7,770 nucleotides of DNA from Bacteroidota bacterium (GTDB taxonomy: Bacteria > Bacteroidota > Bacteroidia > Flavobacteriales > Flavobacteriaceae): positions 1 through 7,770 of the forward strand of contig CANINJ010000086.1 of assembly GCA_947468985.1 (NCBI GenBank), read 5' to 3'. Positions 1-6,933 of the stretch are shown here, one piece after another. Each line of letters begins with the position of its first letter. Position 1 is the first letter of the stretch. The notes beneath the pieces are model-generated. The model saw only the letters and a list, made by a program, of their open reading frames with translations. It had not been told where the DNA came from and ran no database searches. The translations under genes and the position numbers were made by a program.

Positions 1-656
1 AAAACGGAAAATTCAATGAAGCAATTACCAATATAAAACCGATGTACACCATTGGCAACGATTTGATTTATAAATACGACTCCGAAACACAATTTTGGGC
101 AGGAAACGAATTTCTTTATTTTGAAAACAAAGACATTCGTGCGGCAAATAATTATGTAGGAAGAGTTGACTCCAATAATGGTGTTTACAATGCTCACTTA
201 TATCAAAATAATGCTCGGGCAAACAATACTTATACCTATAATCCAGACACCAATGGGAATTTTATAATTCGAAATATCGGAGCCGCCAATAACGAAATTG
301 AAGCCGACTATTCTTGGGTGTTTTTCACGTTATCAGCTCCAGCTTATTATGAAAAAAAAGGAATTTATGTGAATGGAATGTTCAATAATTATGCTCTTTC
401 AGAAGAAAATAAAATGGAGTATAATGAAGCAAAAGGCATCTACGAAAAAGCACTTATGATCAAACAAGGCTTCACAAATTATCAATATGTTGTTGCCGAT
501 GCAAAGAAAAATATTGACTACGAAAACGCAATTGATGGCAATTATTATCAAACTGAAAACAATTATTTTGCAATAATCTACTACCGTGAAAACAACCAAC
601 GCTACGACCGAATTATCGGAAAAGGAGTTGCAAATTCTCAGGATATTACAAACTAA
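1..656 (+). CDS. Type IX secretion system plug protein (DUF5103), C-terminal part; 5' end outside window
   Basis: The reading frame is open from base 3 at the window edge to the TAA at 654-656 and gives 217 residues. The ATG at 42 is internal, because in-frame sequence (NGKFNEAITNIKP) precedes it without a stop. Visible features are the segment MYTIGNDLIYKYD, aromatic-rich beta-strand sequence, then YVNGMFNNYALSEENKM and KQGFTNYQYVV. The latter resembles the immunoglobulin-like (E-set) fold near the C-terminus of DUF5103 proteins. The end (YYRENNQRYDRIIGKGVANS) also fits that family. Known for the family: in Flavobacterium johnsoniae a DUF5103 protein is the Plug that binds the outer-membrane SprA translocon and closes its periplasmic side. 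A signal peptide would be expected in the missing N-terminus. The gene is followed after 72 bp by apaG on the same strand. The family call rests on remembered sequence character. Confidence 0.85.
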   Translation, partial: NGKFNEAITNIKPMYTIGNDLIYKYDSETQFWAGNEFLYFENKDIRAANNYVGRVDSNNGVYNAHLYQNNARANNTYTYNPDTNGNFIIRNIGAANNEIEADYSWVFFTLSAPAYYEKKGIYVNGMFNNYALSEENKMEYNEAKGIYEKALMIKQGFTNYQYVVADAKKNIDYENAIDGNYYQTENNYFAIIYYRENNQRYDRIIGKGVANSQDITN

Positions 657-675
657 TTTATTTTTAACCAATATG

Positions 676-705
676 TTGTTTCAAGGACTATTTTTTGTAA
701 TTTTA
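676..705 (+). promoter_or_regulatory. Predicted Bacteroidota-type promoter of apaG
   Basis: A TTG at 676-678 is followed by exactly 19 bases and then TAATTTTA at 698-705, which matches the Bacteroidota -7 element TAnnTTTG at seven of eight positions. Transcription would start near 712, leaving a leader of about 17 bases before the apaG ATG at 729. This suggests that apaG can be transcribed independently of the plug-protein gene upstream. No clear terminator is visible in the 72-bp gap, so read-through is also possible. Confidence 0.5.
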
Positions 706-728
706 CATAAATTCAGCGTAAATTAGGT

Positions 729-1115
729 ATGGTATCGCAAATCACAAGAGGTATAAAAATTTCAGTTTCTACTAGTTTTGAAGGTACTTACTTCAAAAAC
801 TACAAGATTCAATTTGCCTTTAGCTACCAAATTACAATCGAAAATCACAGCAAAGATTCCGTGCAATTAATGAGCCGCCACTGGGAAATTTCCGATTCCC
901 TACAAGAAACAGAAATCGTAGATGGCGAAGGAATTATCGGGAAAAAACCAGTTTTAAAACCTGGGGAATCACACACATACAGCTCTGGATGCTTGCTAAC
1001 ATCGCCATTTGGCGCAATGCAAGGACATTTCAATATGGTAAATTTCACTTCTACAAAAAACTTCAAAGTTGTAGTCCCAACATTTCGATTAAGTGCTCCA
1101 TTTGCATTAAATTAA
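729..1115 (+). CDS. apaG: ApaG domain protein
   Basis: The gene encodes 128 residues, close to the roughly 125 of E. coli ApaG, so it is complete. Family landmarks occur in order: the strand FSYQITIEN (31-39), LMSRHWEISD (47-56), the glycine loop DGEGIIGKKP (65-74, GxGxxG), LKPGESHTYSSG (76-87), and TSPFGAMQGHFNM (91-103). ApaG is a small cytoplasmic protein with a single fibronectin-III-like beta-sandwich. It is often annotated as a Co2+/Mg2+ efflux protein after Salmonella CorD genetics, but its biochemical role is not settled. The same fold occurs in some eukaryotic F-box proteins and in a polymerase-delta-interacting protein. In gammaproteobacteria it lies next to apaH and ksgA, but neither is present here. 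The start at 729 is preceded by a weak AGG only 3 bases away, so initiation is probably not SD-dependent. Confidence 0.93.
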   Translation: MVSQITRGIKISVSTSFEGTYFKNYKIQFAFSYQITIENHSKDSVQLMSRHWEISDSLQETEIVDGEGIIGKKPVLKPGESHTYSSGCLLTSPFGAMQGHFNMVNFTSTKNFKVVVPTFRLSAPFALN

Positions 1116-1143
1116 TTTGAAGCTATTTCCAGCAGTTCATTAC

Positions 1144-1247
1144 AACCCCGCAGTTCAAAAAATCTTTTTTTCTATTGTGTTTTCAAGAGCTTCCTTTGGT
1201 CGCTTTGAAAACACAATAGAAAAAAAGATTTTTTGAACTGCGGGGTT
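1144..1247. repeat. Long perfect inverted repeat (43-bp arms) in a convergent spacer
   Basis: The left arm 1144-1186 (starting AACCCCGCAGTTC) and the right arm 1205-1247 (ending GAACTGCGGGGTT) are exact reverse complements over all 43 bases. They are separated by 18 bases that add a further 3-bp pairing (AGC 1188-1190 with GCT 1202-1204). Each arm holds its own near-palindrome of A6-TC-T7. The element lies between the stops of apaG (1115) and pruA (1351). No run of T follows either arm, so it is not a textbook intrinsic terminator, although the hairpin could still stop or protect both transcripts. Both outer ends are flanked by TAC (1141-1143 and 1248-1250), which might be a 3-bp target duplication or chance. 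I see no coding capacity. It could be a small palindromic mobile element or a two-way terminator. Confidence 0.95.
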
Positions 1248-1316
1248 TACATTTCCGTCTGGGCTAACCATCCAAAAATTAAGTAATCAAATAATTTAAT
1301 TGCGTGTGGTTTTTTA

Positions 1317-1344
1317 TTCTTAAATCTTATTTCTTAAATCTAAA
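1317..1344. repeat. Two tandem copies of a 14-bp AT-rich unit
   Basis: The 11-mer TTCTTAAATCT occurs at 1317-1327 and again at 1331-1341, a 14-bp period, directly beyond the pruA stop codon. The rest of the spacer, 1248-1316, is AT-rich. It contains a weak possible stem (AACCA at 1266-1270 with TGGTT near 1307-1311, then a T run) that might help end apaG transcripts. No function can be assigned to the tandem units. Confidence 0.5.
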
Positions 1345-1350
1345 ATCACT

Positions 1351-2979
1351 TTATTCGCCCAAAAATGGGTATCTGTAATCTTCCGGTGTAACAAATGTTT
1401 CTTTGATAGTTCTAGGTGAAGCCCAACGCAACAAGTTCAACGCCGAACCCGCTTTGTCATTCGTTCCTGAAGCTCTTGCGCCTCCAAAAGGCTGCATTCC
1501 TACAACTGCTCCCGTTGGTTTATCATTTACATAAAAATTTCCGGCAGCATTTTGCAAAGCAATTGTTGCTTGCTCAATAGCATAACGGTCTTGACTGAAA
1601 ATAGCTCCTGTTAAGGCATATTCTGAAGTTTCATCAACCAATTGTAATGTAGTTTCCCAAGCAGCATCTTCATATACATAAATGGTCATAACAGGTCCAA
1701 ACAATTCGGTTTCCATTGTAGCATATTTCGGATTTGTTGTAACAATAATTGTTGGCTCAATAAAATAACCCACTGATTTATTGTAATTTCCACCAACGAT
1801 AATTTCAGCATCGGTGTCTTTTTTTGCTTGCTCGATGAATCCTACTAATTTGTCAAAAGAACCTTCGTGAATAACCGCGGTAATGAAATTTCCAAAATCT
1901 TCTGGGGAACCCATTTTCATCGATTTTACATCGGTGATTAATTGTTGTTTTACTGCTGGCCACAAACTTTGAGGCACATAAGCTCTTGAAGCTGCGGAAC
2001 ATTTTTGCCCTTGAAATTCAAATGCACCACGAACAATTCCTGTTGCAACTTGTTTTACATTGGCACTTGGATGCGCAACAACAAAATCTTTTCCGCCTGT
2101 TTCTCCCACAATTCTTGGGTAAGTTTTATAATGGTGAATGTTAGTTCCAATTTTCGCCCAAATGTCTTTGAAAACGTGAGTTGATCCTGTGAAATGAACA
2201 CCCGCAAAATCGCGACTTGCAAGAACAGTATTGGTAATCATTTCAGCATCGCCAAAAACAACGTTGATAACTCCGTCTGGAACTCCCGCTTCTTTGAAAA
2301 TATCGATGATAATTTTTGCAGAAAATACTTGACTGTCGCTTGGTTTCCAAATCACAACATTTCCCATCATAGCTGCGCTTGCAGGTAAATTTGCCGCAAT
2401 TGCAGTAAAATTAAAAGGCGTAATTGCATATACAAATCCTTCTAAAGGACGGTATTCTAATCTATTCCAAACAGTAGAATCTGATTTTGGTTGGTCGTTA
2501 TAAATTTGCGTCATAAACTCCACATTATAACGAAGAAAGTCAATTAATTCGCAAGATGCATCTATTTCTGCTTGAAAAACATTTTTAGATTGCGCAATCA
2601 TTGTTGCGGCATTAATTCTTGCTCGGTAAGGACCTGCGATTAATTCAGCGGCTTTTAAGAAAATAGCTGCTCGCTGTTCCCAAGCCATATTTGCCCATAT
2701 TTTTTTAGATTCTAATGCGTTGGCAATGGCTTTTTCAATATGAGATTTTTCTGCTAAATGATACGTACCAACGATATGTTTGTGATCGTGTGGAGCAGAA
2801 ATATTTCTTGTATTTCCGGTTCTAATTTTTTCACTTCCGATATACAATGGAACATCAATTTTTGAATTCCACATTTCTTTGTAAGCTGCAAGAACTGCTA
2901 GTTTTTCAGGCGAATTTGGCGCATACGATTTTACAGGTTCGTTAACCGCTTTTGGTACATGAAAGAATCCTTTTACCAT
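1351..2979 (-). CDS. pruA: L-glutamate gamma-semialdehyde (1-pyrroline-5-carboxylate) dehydrogenase
   Basis: This 542-residue NAD(P)-dependent aldehyde dehydrogenase oxidises glutamate-5-semialdehyde, formed from pyrroline-5-carboxylate, to glutamate. It is the second step of proline breakdown and also serves arginine/ornithine catabolism. ALDH landmarks are all present: ITPFNFTA (186-193), the cofactor-binding WKPS (211-214), FTGST (263-267), general-base Glu293 in GETGGK, nucleophile Cys327 in FQGQKCSAA, ETELFGPV (423-430) and PFGGARASGT (497-506). The N-terminus KGFFHVPKAVNEPVKSYAP is typical of the stand-alone P5CDH of Bacteroidota and mitochondria, which supports the chosen ATG. It is not a bifunctional PutA. 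No proline dehydrogenase gene is in the window, so that step must be encoded elsewhere. It lies 112 bp downstream of gcvP on the same strand and may be read from its own promoter, from gcvP, or both. Confidence 0.95.
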   Translation of the reverse strand: MVKGFFHVPKAVNEPVKSYAPNSPEKLAVLAAYKEMWNSKIDVPLYIGSEKIRTGNTRNISAPHDHKHIVGTYHLAEKSHIEKAIANALESKKIWANMAWEQRAAIFLKAAELIAGPYRARINAATMIAQSKNVFQAEIDASCELIDFLRYNVEFMTQIYNDQPKSDSTVWNRLEYRPLEGFVYAITPFNFTAIAANLPASAAMMGNVVIWKPSDSQVFSAKIIIDIFKEAGVPDGVINVVFGDAEMITNTVLASRDFAGVHFTGSTHVFKDIWAKIGTNIHHYKTYPRIVGETGGKDFVVAHPSANVKQVATGIVRGAFEFQGQKCSAASRAYVPQSLWPAVKQQLITDVKSMKMGSPEDFGNFITAVIHEGSFDKLVGFIEQAKKDTDAEIIVGGNYNKSVGYFIEPTIIVTTNPKYATMETELFGPVMTIYVYEDAAWETTLQLVDETSEYALTGAIFSQDRYAIEQATIALQNAAGNFYVNDKPTGAVVGMQPFGGARASGTNDKAGSALNLLRWASPRTIKETFVTPEDYRYPFLGE

Positions 2980-3036
2980 GATATTTTATATTTGAAAATT
3001 AGAAAATATTTTTTTAAATTTTATACAATTATAAAG

Positions 3037-3071
3037 TAAAAATAGGTAATAAATTTAAGTGTAACACTCAA
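3037..3071 (-). promoter_or_regulatory. Possible weak promoter of pruA
   Basis: On the minus strand TATTTTTA (3044 down to 3037) matches TAnnTTTG at seven of eight positions. A TTG lies upstream at 3071-3069, 24 bases away, slightly wider than the usual 17-23. Transcription would start near 3030, giving a leader of about 50 bases. A second candidate -7 element, TATAATTG (3033-3026), has no TTG at a suitable distance. Short matches are common in DNA this AT-rich, so the call is tentative. Confidence 0.25.
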
Positions 3072-3072
3072 A
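3054..3072. promoter_or_regulatory. Operator-like interrupted palindrome between gcvP and pruA
   Basis: The sequence TTT-a-AGTGT-a-ACACT-c-AAA is a 19-bp dyad centred on 3063, with eight of nine position pairs complementary. It lies between and partly over the candidate -33 and -7 elements of pruA, a place where a dimeric regulator could bind. It also sits inside a wider GTAAT (3046-3050) / ATTAC (3082-3086) inverted pair, followed on the minus strand by TATTTTTA. The region could therefore also be a weak terminator for gcvP. The one-base centre makes the inner part a poor RNA hairpin. Confidence 0.3.
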
Positions 3073-3091
3073 AATCTAACCATTACTTTTA

Positions 3092-5941
3092 TTAGTTTTC
3101 CATATAGGCTTCAATTGGTGCGCAAGAGCAAACTAAATTTCTATCGCCATACGCATCATCTGTTCTACGAACGGTAGGCCAAAATTTATTTTCGGCAATA
3201 TAATCCAATGGAAAAGCGGCGGTTTCACGAGTGTAAGGAAAATTCCAAACGTCCGTTGTTAGCATTGCTAAAGTGTGTGGTGCATTTTTCAAAACGGTAT
3301 CGTGATCTTCCAAAGTACTTGCCTCAATTTCTTTTCGGATTGCAATCATTGCATCACAAAAACGGTCTAATTCTTCTAAATTTTCGCTTTCTGTTGGCTC
3401 AATCATTAAGGTTCCCGCTACTGGAAACGAAACTGTAGGCGCATGAAAACCATAATCCATCAATCGTTTTGCAATATCGGTAACTTCAACACCTTTTTGT
3501 TTGAAAGGGCGACATTCCAAAATCATTTCGTGAGCGGCACGACCCATTTCACCAGAATACAAAGTATCGTAATGACCGTTTAAACGTTCTTTAATATAAT
3601 TGGCATTTAGAATCGCATATTTTGTAGCATTTGTAACTCCTTCTGCACCTAACATTGAGATATATCCATAAGAAATCAAGCACACTAAAGCAGATCCCCA
3701 AGGCGCTGCAGAAATGGCTGTAATAGCGTTTTCTCCTCCCGTACAAATTAATGGATTTGATGGTAAAAATGGAACTAATTGTGGTGCAACACAAATCGGA
3801 CCGACACCAGGGCCTCCGCCACCGTGAGGAATTGCGAATGTTTTATGTAAATTCAAATGACAAACGTCTGCGCCAATTGTTGCAGGATTTGTCAAACCTA
3901 CTTGCGCATTCATATTGGCACCATCCATATAAACTTGACCGCCATTATCGTGAATTAATTGCGTAATTTCTCTAATTGCACTTTCAAAAACACCGTGAGT
4001 TGAAGGATACGTTACCATTAAACAGGATAAATTATCTTTATGAAGAATTGCTTTTTCACGCAAATCGTCCACGTCAATATTTCCGTTTTCTAATGTTTTT
4101 GTAACAATAACTTTCATTCCTGCCATAGCTGCCGAAGCTGGATTTGTTCCGTGTGCCGACGATGGAATTAAAGCGATATTTCTGTGATGATCACCACGAG
4201 AGTGATGGTAGGCACGAATAACCATAAGTCCTGCATATTCACCTTGAGCACCTGAATTTGGTTGTAAAGTAGTACCTGCAAAACCAGTAATCACATTTAA
4301 TTGTTGTTCTAATTTGGTCAACATTTCTTTATATCCTTGAGCTTGGTCAACGGGCACAAATGGGTGAATATTATTCCATTGCGGATTGCTTAAAGGCAAC
4401 ATTTCGGCTGCTGCATTTAGCTTCATTGTACAAGAACCTAAGGAAATCATCGAATGGTTTAATGATAAATCTTTACGCTCCAACATTTTGATATACCGCA
4501 TCATTGCTGATTCCGAATGGTATTTATTGAAAACATCATGTTGTAAAAATGAAGAAGTTCTACTTAAAGTTGAAGGAAAATGATTCGTTTCAGTCAATTC
4601 TTGAATTGTAGTTGCCTGCTTTCCATTTGCAGAAGCGAAAACACCAATAATTTTATTCAAATCGGCAACACTTGTGGTTTCATTCAAAGATATAGATACC
4701 GAATTATCATCGATATAGTAAAAGTTAATTTCGTTTTCTAACGCAATTTCGTTTACTTTTTTTGAATCTGCTTTTACAACGATGGTGTCGAAAAAAGCTT
4801 TGTTTGTTTGTTCGAAACCTAGTTTTGTTAGTTCGTTTGCCAAAGTTGCTGCTGAAGCATGCACTTTATTAGCAATATATTTTAATCCTTTTGGGCCGTG
4901 ATAAACGCTGTACATTCCAGCCATTACTGACAATAATACTTGTGCGGTACAAATATTTGAAGTCGCTTTATCTCGTTTTATATGTTGTTCGCGAGTTTGC
5001 AATGCCATTCTCAAAGCACGATTTCCATTGGTGTCCACCGTAACTCCGATAATTCTTCCCGGCATACTTCTTTTATACTCGTCTTTTGTTGCAAAATAAG
5101 CAGCATGAGGACCACCGTAACCTAGCGGGATTCCAAAACGTTGTGTAGGTCCTAAAACTACATCAGCTCCCATTTCTCCTGGAGGAGTTAATTTTACTAA
5201 GCTCAAAATATCAGCTGCAACAGCAACTTTTATTTCGTTTTCTTTAGCTTTAGCAATAAATTCTGCGTAATCATAAACTTGTCCGAATTTACCAGGATAT
5301 TGGAGAATTGCACCGAAAAATTCAGATGAAAAATCGAAAGTTTCATGGTTTCCAATTACTAATTCTACTCCAATTGGTGTAGAACGTGTTTTTAATACTG
5401 ATAAAGTTTGCGGTAAAATTTCTTCAGAAACGAAGAATTTACAAATATTGTTTTTCTTTTGGTCACGGGAACGAACATCAAATAATAATGCCATGGCTTC
5501 AGCTGCGGCAGTTCCTTCATCTAATAAAGAGGCATTAGCAATTTCCATTCCAGTTAATTCGATAACCATAGTTTGAAAATTCAAAATGGCTTCCAATCTT
5601 CCTTGAGCAATTTCCGCTTGATATGGAGTGTAAGCTGTATACCATCCTGGGTTTTCAAAAATATTTCTTTGGATTACGGCAGGGACAATTGCTTGGTTGT
5701 AACCGAGGCCAATATAAGATTGAAACATTTTATTTTTATTTCCTAAAGCAGTAATATGATTTGAAAATTCATATTCCGTCATTGCAGGGTCTAAATTTAA
5801 AGGATTTTTTAATCGAATGTCGCCTGGAATTGTTTCTAAAATCAATTGGTCAAGCGTTTCGGCTCCAATTGTTTTCAGCATATGTTGAAGGTCATTTTCT
5901 CTTGGCCCAATGTGTCTTAAAGCAAAAGTATCTGTTTTCAT
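3092..5941 (-). CDS. gcvP: Glycine dehydrogenase (decarboxylating), P-protein of the glycine cleavage system
   Basis: This 949-residue PLP enzyme decarboxylates glycine and passes the aminomethyl group to the lipoyl arm of GcvH, feeding one-carbon units to tetrahydrofolate through GcvT. The length matches the single-chain form (E. coli 957), in which the P1 and P2 halves are fused. N-terminal landmarks are FALRHIGPRE (6-15), YIGLGY (76-81) and NPGWYTAYTPYQAEIAQGRLE (97-117). The second half has SLGSCTMKLN (500-509), PNSGAQGEYAG (561-571), SSAHGTNPASA (594-604) and the PLP-binding HLNLHKTFAIPHGGGGPG (695-712), with Lys700 as the Schiff-base residue followed by the glycine loop. It ends in RTDDAYGDRNLVCSC. 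The start is fixed by the usual MKTDTFALRHIG N-terminus. gcvT, gcvH and lpd are not adjacent. No glycine riboswitch is recognisable in the short leader. Confidence 0.97.
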   Translation of the reverse strand: MKTDTFALRHIGPRENDLQHMLKTIGAETLDQLILETIPGDIRLKNPLNLDPAMTEYEFSNHITALGNKNKMFQSYIGLGYNQAIVPAVIQRNIFENPGWYTAYTPYQAEIAQGRLEAILNFQTMVIELTGMEIANASLLDEGTAAAEAMALLFDVRSRDQKKNNICKFFVSEEILPQTLSVLKTRSTPIGVELVIGNHETFDFSSEFFGAILQYPGKFGQVYDYAEFIAKAKENEIKVAVAADILSLVKLTPPGEMGADVVLGPTQRFGIPLGYGGPHAAYFATKDEYKRSMPGRIIGVTVDTNGNRALRMALQTREQHIKRDKATSNICTAQVLLSVMAGMYSVYHGPKGLKYIANKVHASAATLANELTKLGFEQTNKAFFDTIVVKADSKKVNEIALENEINFYYIDDNSVSISLNETTSVADLNKIIGVFASANGKQATTIQELTETNHFPSTLSRTSSFLQHDVFNKYHSESAMMRYIKMLERKDLSLNHSMISLGSCTMKLNAAAEMLPLSNPQWNNIHPFVPVDQAQGYKEMLTKLEQQLNVITGFAGTTLQPNSGAQGEYAGLMVIRAYHHSRGDHHRNIALIPSSAHGTNPASAAMAGMKVIVTKTLENGNIDVDDLREKAILHKDNLSCLMVTYPSTHGVFESAIREITQLIHDNGGQVYMDGANMNAQVGLTNPATIGADVCHLNLHKTFAIPHGGGGPGVGPICVAPQLVPFLPSNPLICTGGENAITAISAAPWGSALVCLISYGYISMLGAEGVTNATKYAILNANYIKERLNGHYDTLYSGEMGRAAHEMILECRPFKQKGVEVTDIAKRLMDYGFHAPTVSFPVAGTLMIEPTESENLEELDRFCDAMIAIRKEIEASTLEDHDTVLKNAPHTLAMLTTDVWNFPYTRETAAFPLDYIAENKFWPTVRRTDDAYGDRNLVCSCAPIEAYMEN

Positions 5942-5973
5942 ATTGTAATAAAAGTGTAGTTATTTTAGAAGTG

Positions 5974-5981
5974 CAAATTTA
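5974..5981 (-). promoter_or_regulatory. Predicted -7 element of gcvP
   Basis: Read on the minus strand, 5981-5974 is TAAATTTG, a perfect match to the Bacteroidota -7 consensus TAnnTTTG. It would start transcription about 26 bases before the gcvP ATG, a normal leader length. No TTG lies 17-23 bases upstream, and the nearest is only 11 away, so the -33 half is missing or degenerate. Confidence 0.45.
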
Positions 5982-6001
5982 TGCATTATTATCAAAATTT
6001 A

Positions 6002-6039
6002 AGTTGAATTAGCACTCAAATTCTAAGAATTTTTCAACT
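6002..6039. promoter_or_regulatory. Nested palindromes in the divergent gcvP / membrane-protein spacer
   Basis: An outer inverted pair, AGTTGAA (6002-6008) and TTCAACT (6033-6039), encloses an inner 15-bp palindrome, AAATTCT-a-AGAATTT (6018-6032). All seven base pairs in each are perfect. The block lies upstream of both candidate -7 elements (5974-5981 on the minus strand and 6067-6074 on the plus strand), where a regulator could act on both genes. AT-rich DNA produces short palindromes by chance, so this is a candidate only. Confidence 0.3.
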
Positions 6040-6066
6040 AAAAGCCATTCTTATTAACAGTTTGAC

Positions 6067-6074
6067 TAATTTTG
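6067..6074 (+). promoter_or_regulatory. Perfect -7 element directly before the membrane-protein start codon
   Basis: TAATTTTG matches TAnnTTTG at every fixed position and ends only 4 bases before the ATG at 6079. Transcription starting about 5-8 bases downstream would begin at or just inside the start codon, implying a leaderless or nearly leaderless mRNA. There is no TTG at the expected -33 position, so the match may be accidental. Confidence 0.35.
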
Positions 6075-6078
6075 TTTA

Positions 6079-6900
6079 ATGAAGTTTTCAAAACAACTAT
6101 TGAATTTTTACATTAATTCGAGTATTCACGTTGCTTTGTCATGTTTTGCATTGATTAAAATCACCTATTTAATGTTGAACACTGCAACTGATAATTCAGT
6201 TGCGTATTTTGCTTTTTTCGGAACCATTGTAGGCTATAATTTTGTGAAATTTGATGCTTTGGCTCGTGCCAATAAAAACAAAATGAAAAGTCAATTGAAA
6301 GCTATTGCTACTTTGAGTTTTATCTCTTTAATATTTGTAGTTTTTTATTATTATAAATTACAAATCACCACAAAAATAATTGCCGCACTTTTATTAATAT
6401 TAACTATTCTTTACACACTCCCCTTTTTTCCAAATACTAAAAACGCGAGAAATTGGGCAGGATTAAAAATTTATATTGTTGCCATTTGTTGGGTTGGTGT
6501 TACGGTTATGCTGCCAATTTTAAATTCAGAGATTTCCTTCCAAAACTCTTTTTGTATAATTGCATTGCAACGCTTTTTATTAATTTTTACCTTAATTCTA
6601 ATTTTTGAAATTATAGATTTAAAAACAGACGATCCGCATTTGAAAACCGTTCCGCAGCAAATTGGCGTTAAGAATACTAAAGTACTTGGATTTGTTTTAT
6701 TGATTGTTTTTTGTGGATTGGGTTTTTTCAATAGCAATTTCAACTTTCAATTTTTAGAATTACTATTGCATTTTGTCATTGCCATTATTATTGCTTTATT
6801 TCTGTTCTTTGCGAATGAAAATCGTTCAAAATATTATACTTCATTATGGGTAGAAAGTGTGCCGACCTTTTGGTTGTTAATCTATTTGTTACTGAAATAA
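6079..6900 (+). CDS. UbiA-superfamily-like integral membrane protein, function unknown
   Basis: The protein has 273 residues and about nine hydrophobic segments (roughly 15-33, 41-56, 73-91, 97-115, 127-147, 158-179, 200-216, 225-244 and 258-272). This is the size and topology of UbiA-type intramembrane prenyltransferases. The soluble loop DLKTDDPHLKTVPQQIG (180-196) resembles their second Asp-rich motif (DxxxD...TxPxxxG), with Asp180 and Asp184/185. The first motif, normally NDxxDxxxD, is reduced to NFVKFDALARANK (Asn54, Asp59), which may impair Mg2+-diphosphate binding. YTLPFF (112-117) and GLKIYIVAICW (128-138) sit where the family has its conserved YS...LK segment. No isoprenoid, quinone or lipid gene is nearby to suggest a substrate. 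It diverges from gcvP and converges on the peptidase gene. The start codon has no SD-like purine run, and the first membrane segment begins soon after it. It could be an active enzyme with relaxed motifs or a non-catalytic homologue. Confidence 0.75.
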   Translation: MKFSKQLLNFYINSSIHVALSCFALIKITYLMLNTATDNSVAYFAFFGTIVGYNFVKFDALARANKNKMKSQLKAIATLSFISLIFVVFYYYKLQITTKIIAALLLILTILYTLPFFPNTKNARNWAGLKIYIVAICWVGVTVMLPILNSEISFQNSFCIIALQRFLLIFTLILIFEIIDLKTDDPHLKTVPQQIGVKNTKVLGFVLLIVFCGLGFFNSNFNFQFLELLLHFVIAIIIALFLFFANENRSKYYTSLWVESVPTFWLLIYLLLK

Positions 6901-6926
6901 AAAAACCGAAGTCTTCACTTCGGTTT
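6899..6926 (-). terminator. Intrinsic terminator for the M3 peptidase gene, possibly bidirectional
   Basis: A perfect 10-bp stem, AAACCGAAGT (6903-6912) with ACTTCGGTTT (6917-6926), closes a 4-base loop. On the minus strand it is followed by a run of T (complement of the A run at 6899-6905), the classic layout, starting 8 bases past the peptidase stop codon. On the plus strand only three T end the stem, so termination of the membrane-protein transcript is likely weaker. Confidence 0.85.
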
Positions 6927-6933
6927 CAAATAT

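Noticed and set aside
42..656. ATG at 42 as the start of a complete 204-residue protein
   Set aside because: The frame is open to the window edge and family-like sequence precedes the ATG, so this is the 3' part of a longer gene.
399..671. A 90-codon minus-strand frame with hydrophobic stretches opposite the plug gene
   Set aside because: It lies almost entirely antisense to a recognisable coding region. Its hydrophobicity reflects the complement of the AT-rich Asn/Lys/Tyr codons.
1144..1247. Reading the long inverted repeat as an insertion sequence or CRISPR remnant
   Set aside because: There is no transposase reading frame between the arms (only 18 bp), no direct-repeat and spacer series, and no cas gene in the window.
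2979..3092. gcvP and pruA as a dedicated functional operon
   Set aside because: They share a strand, but the 112-bp gap with possible promoter and terminator signals, and their different pathways, do not support more than possible read-through.
3208..5932. Several 65-90 codon open frames opposite or overlapping gcvP
   Set aside because: They are shadows of a well-conserved 949-residue coding sequence, with low-complexity or unfamiliar translations and no separate signals.
5942..6078. Glycine riboswitch upstream of gcvP
   Set aside because: The region is very AT-rich, the predicted leader is only about 26 bases, and no tandem-aptamer-like GC-rich stems are present.
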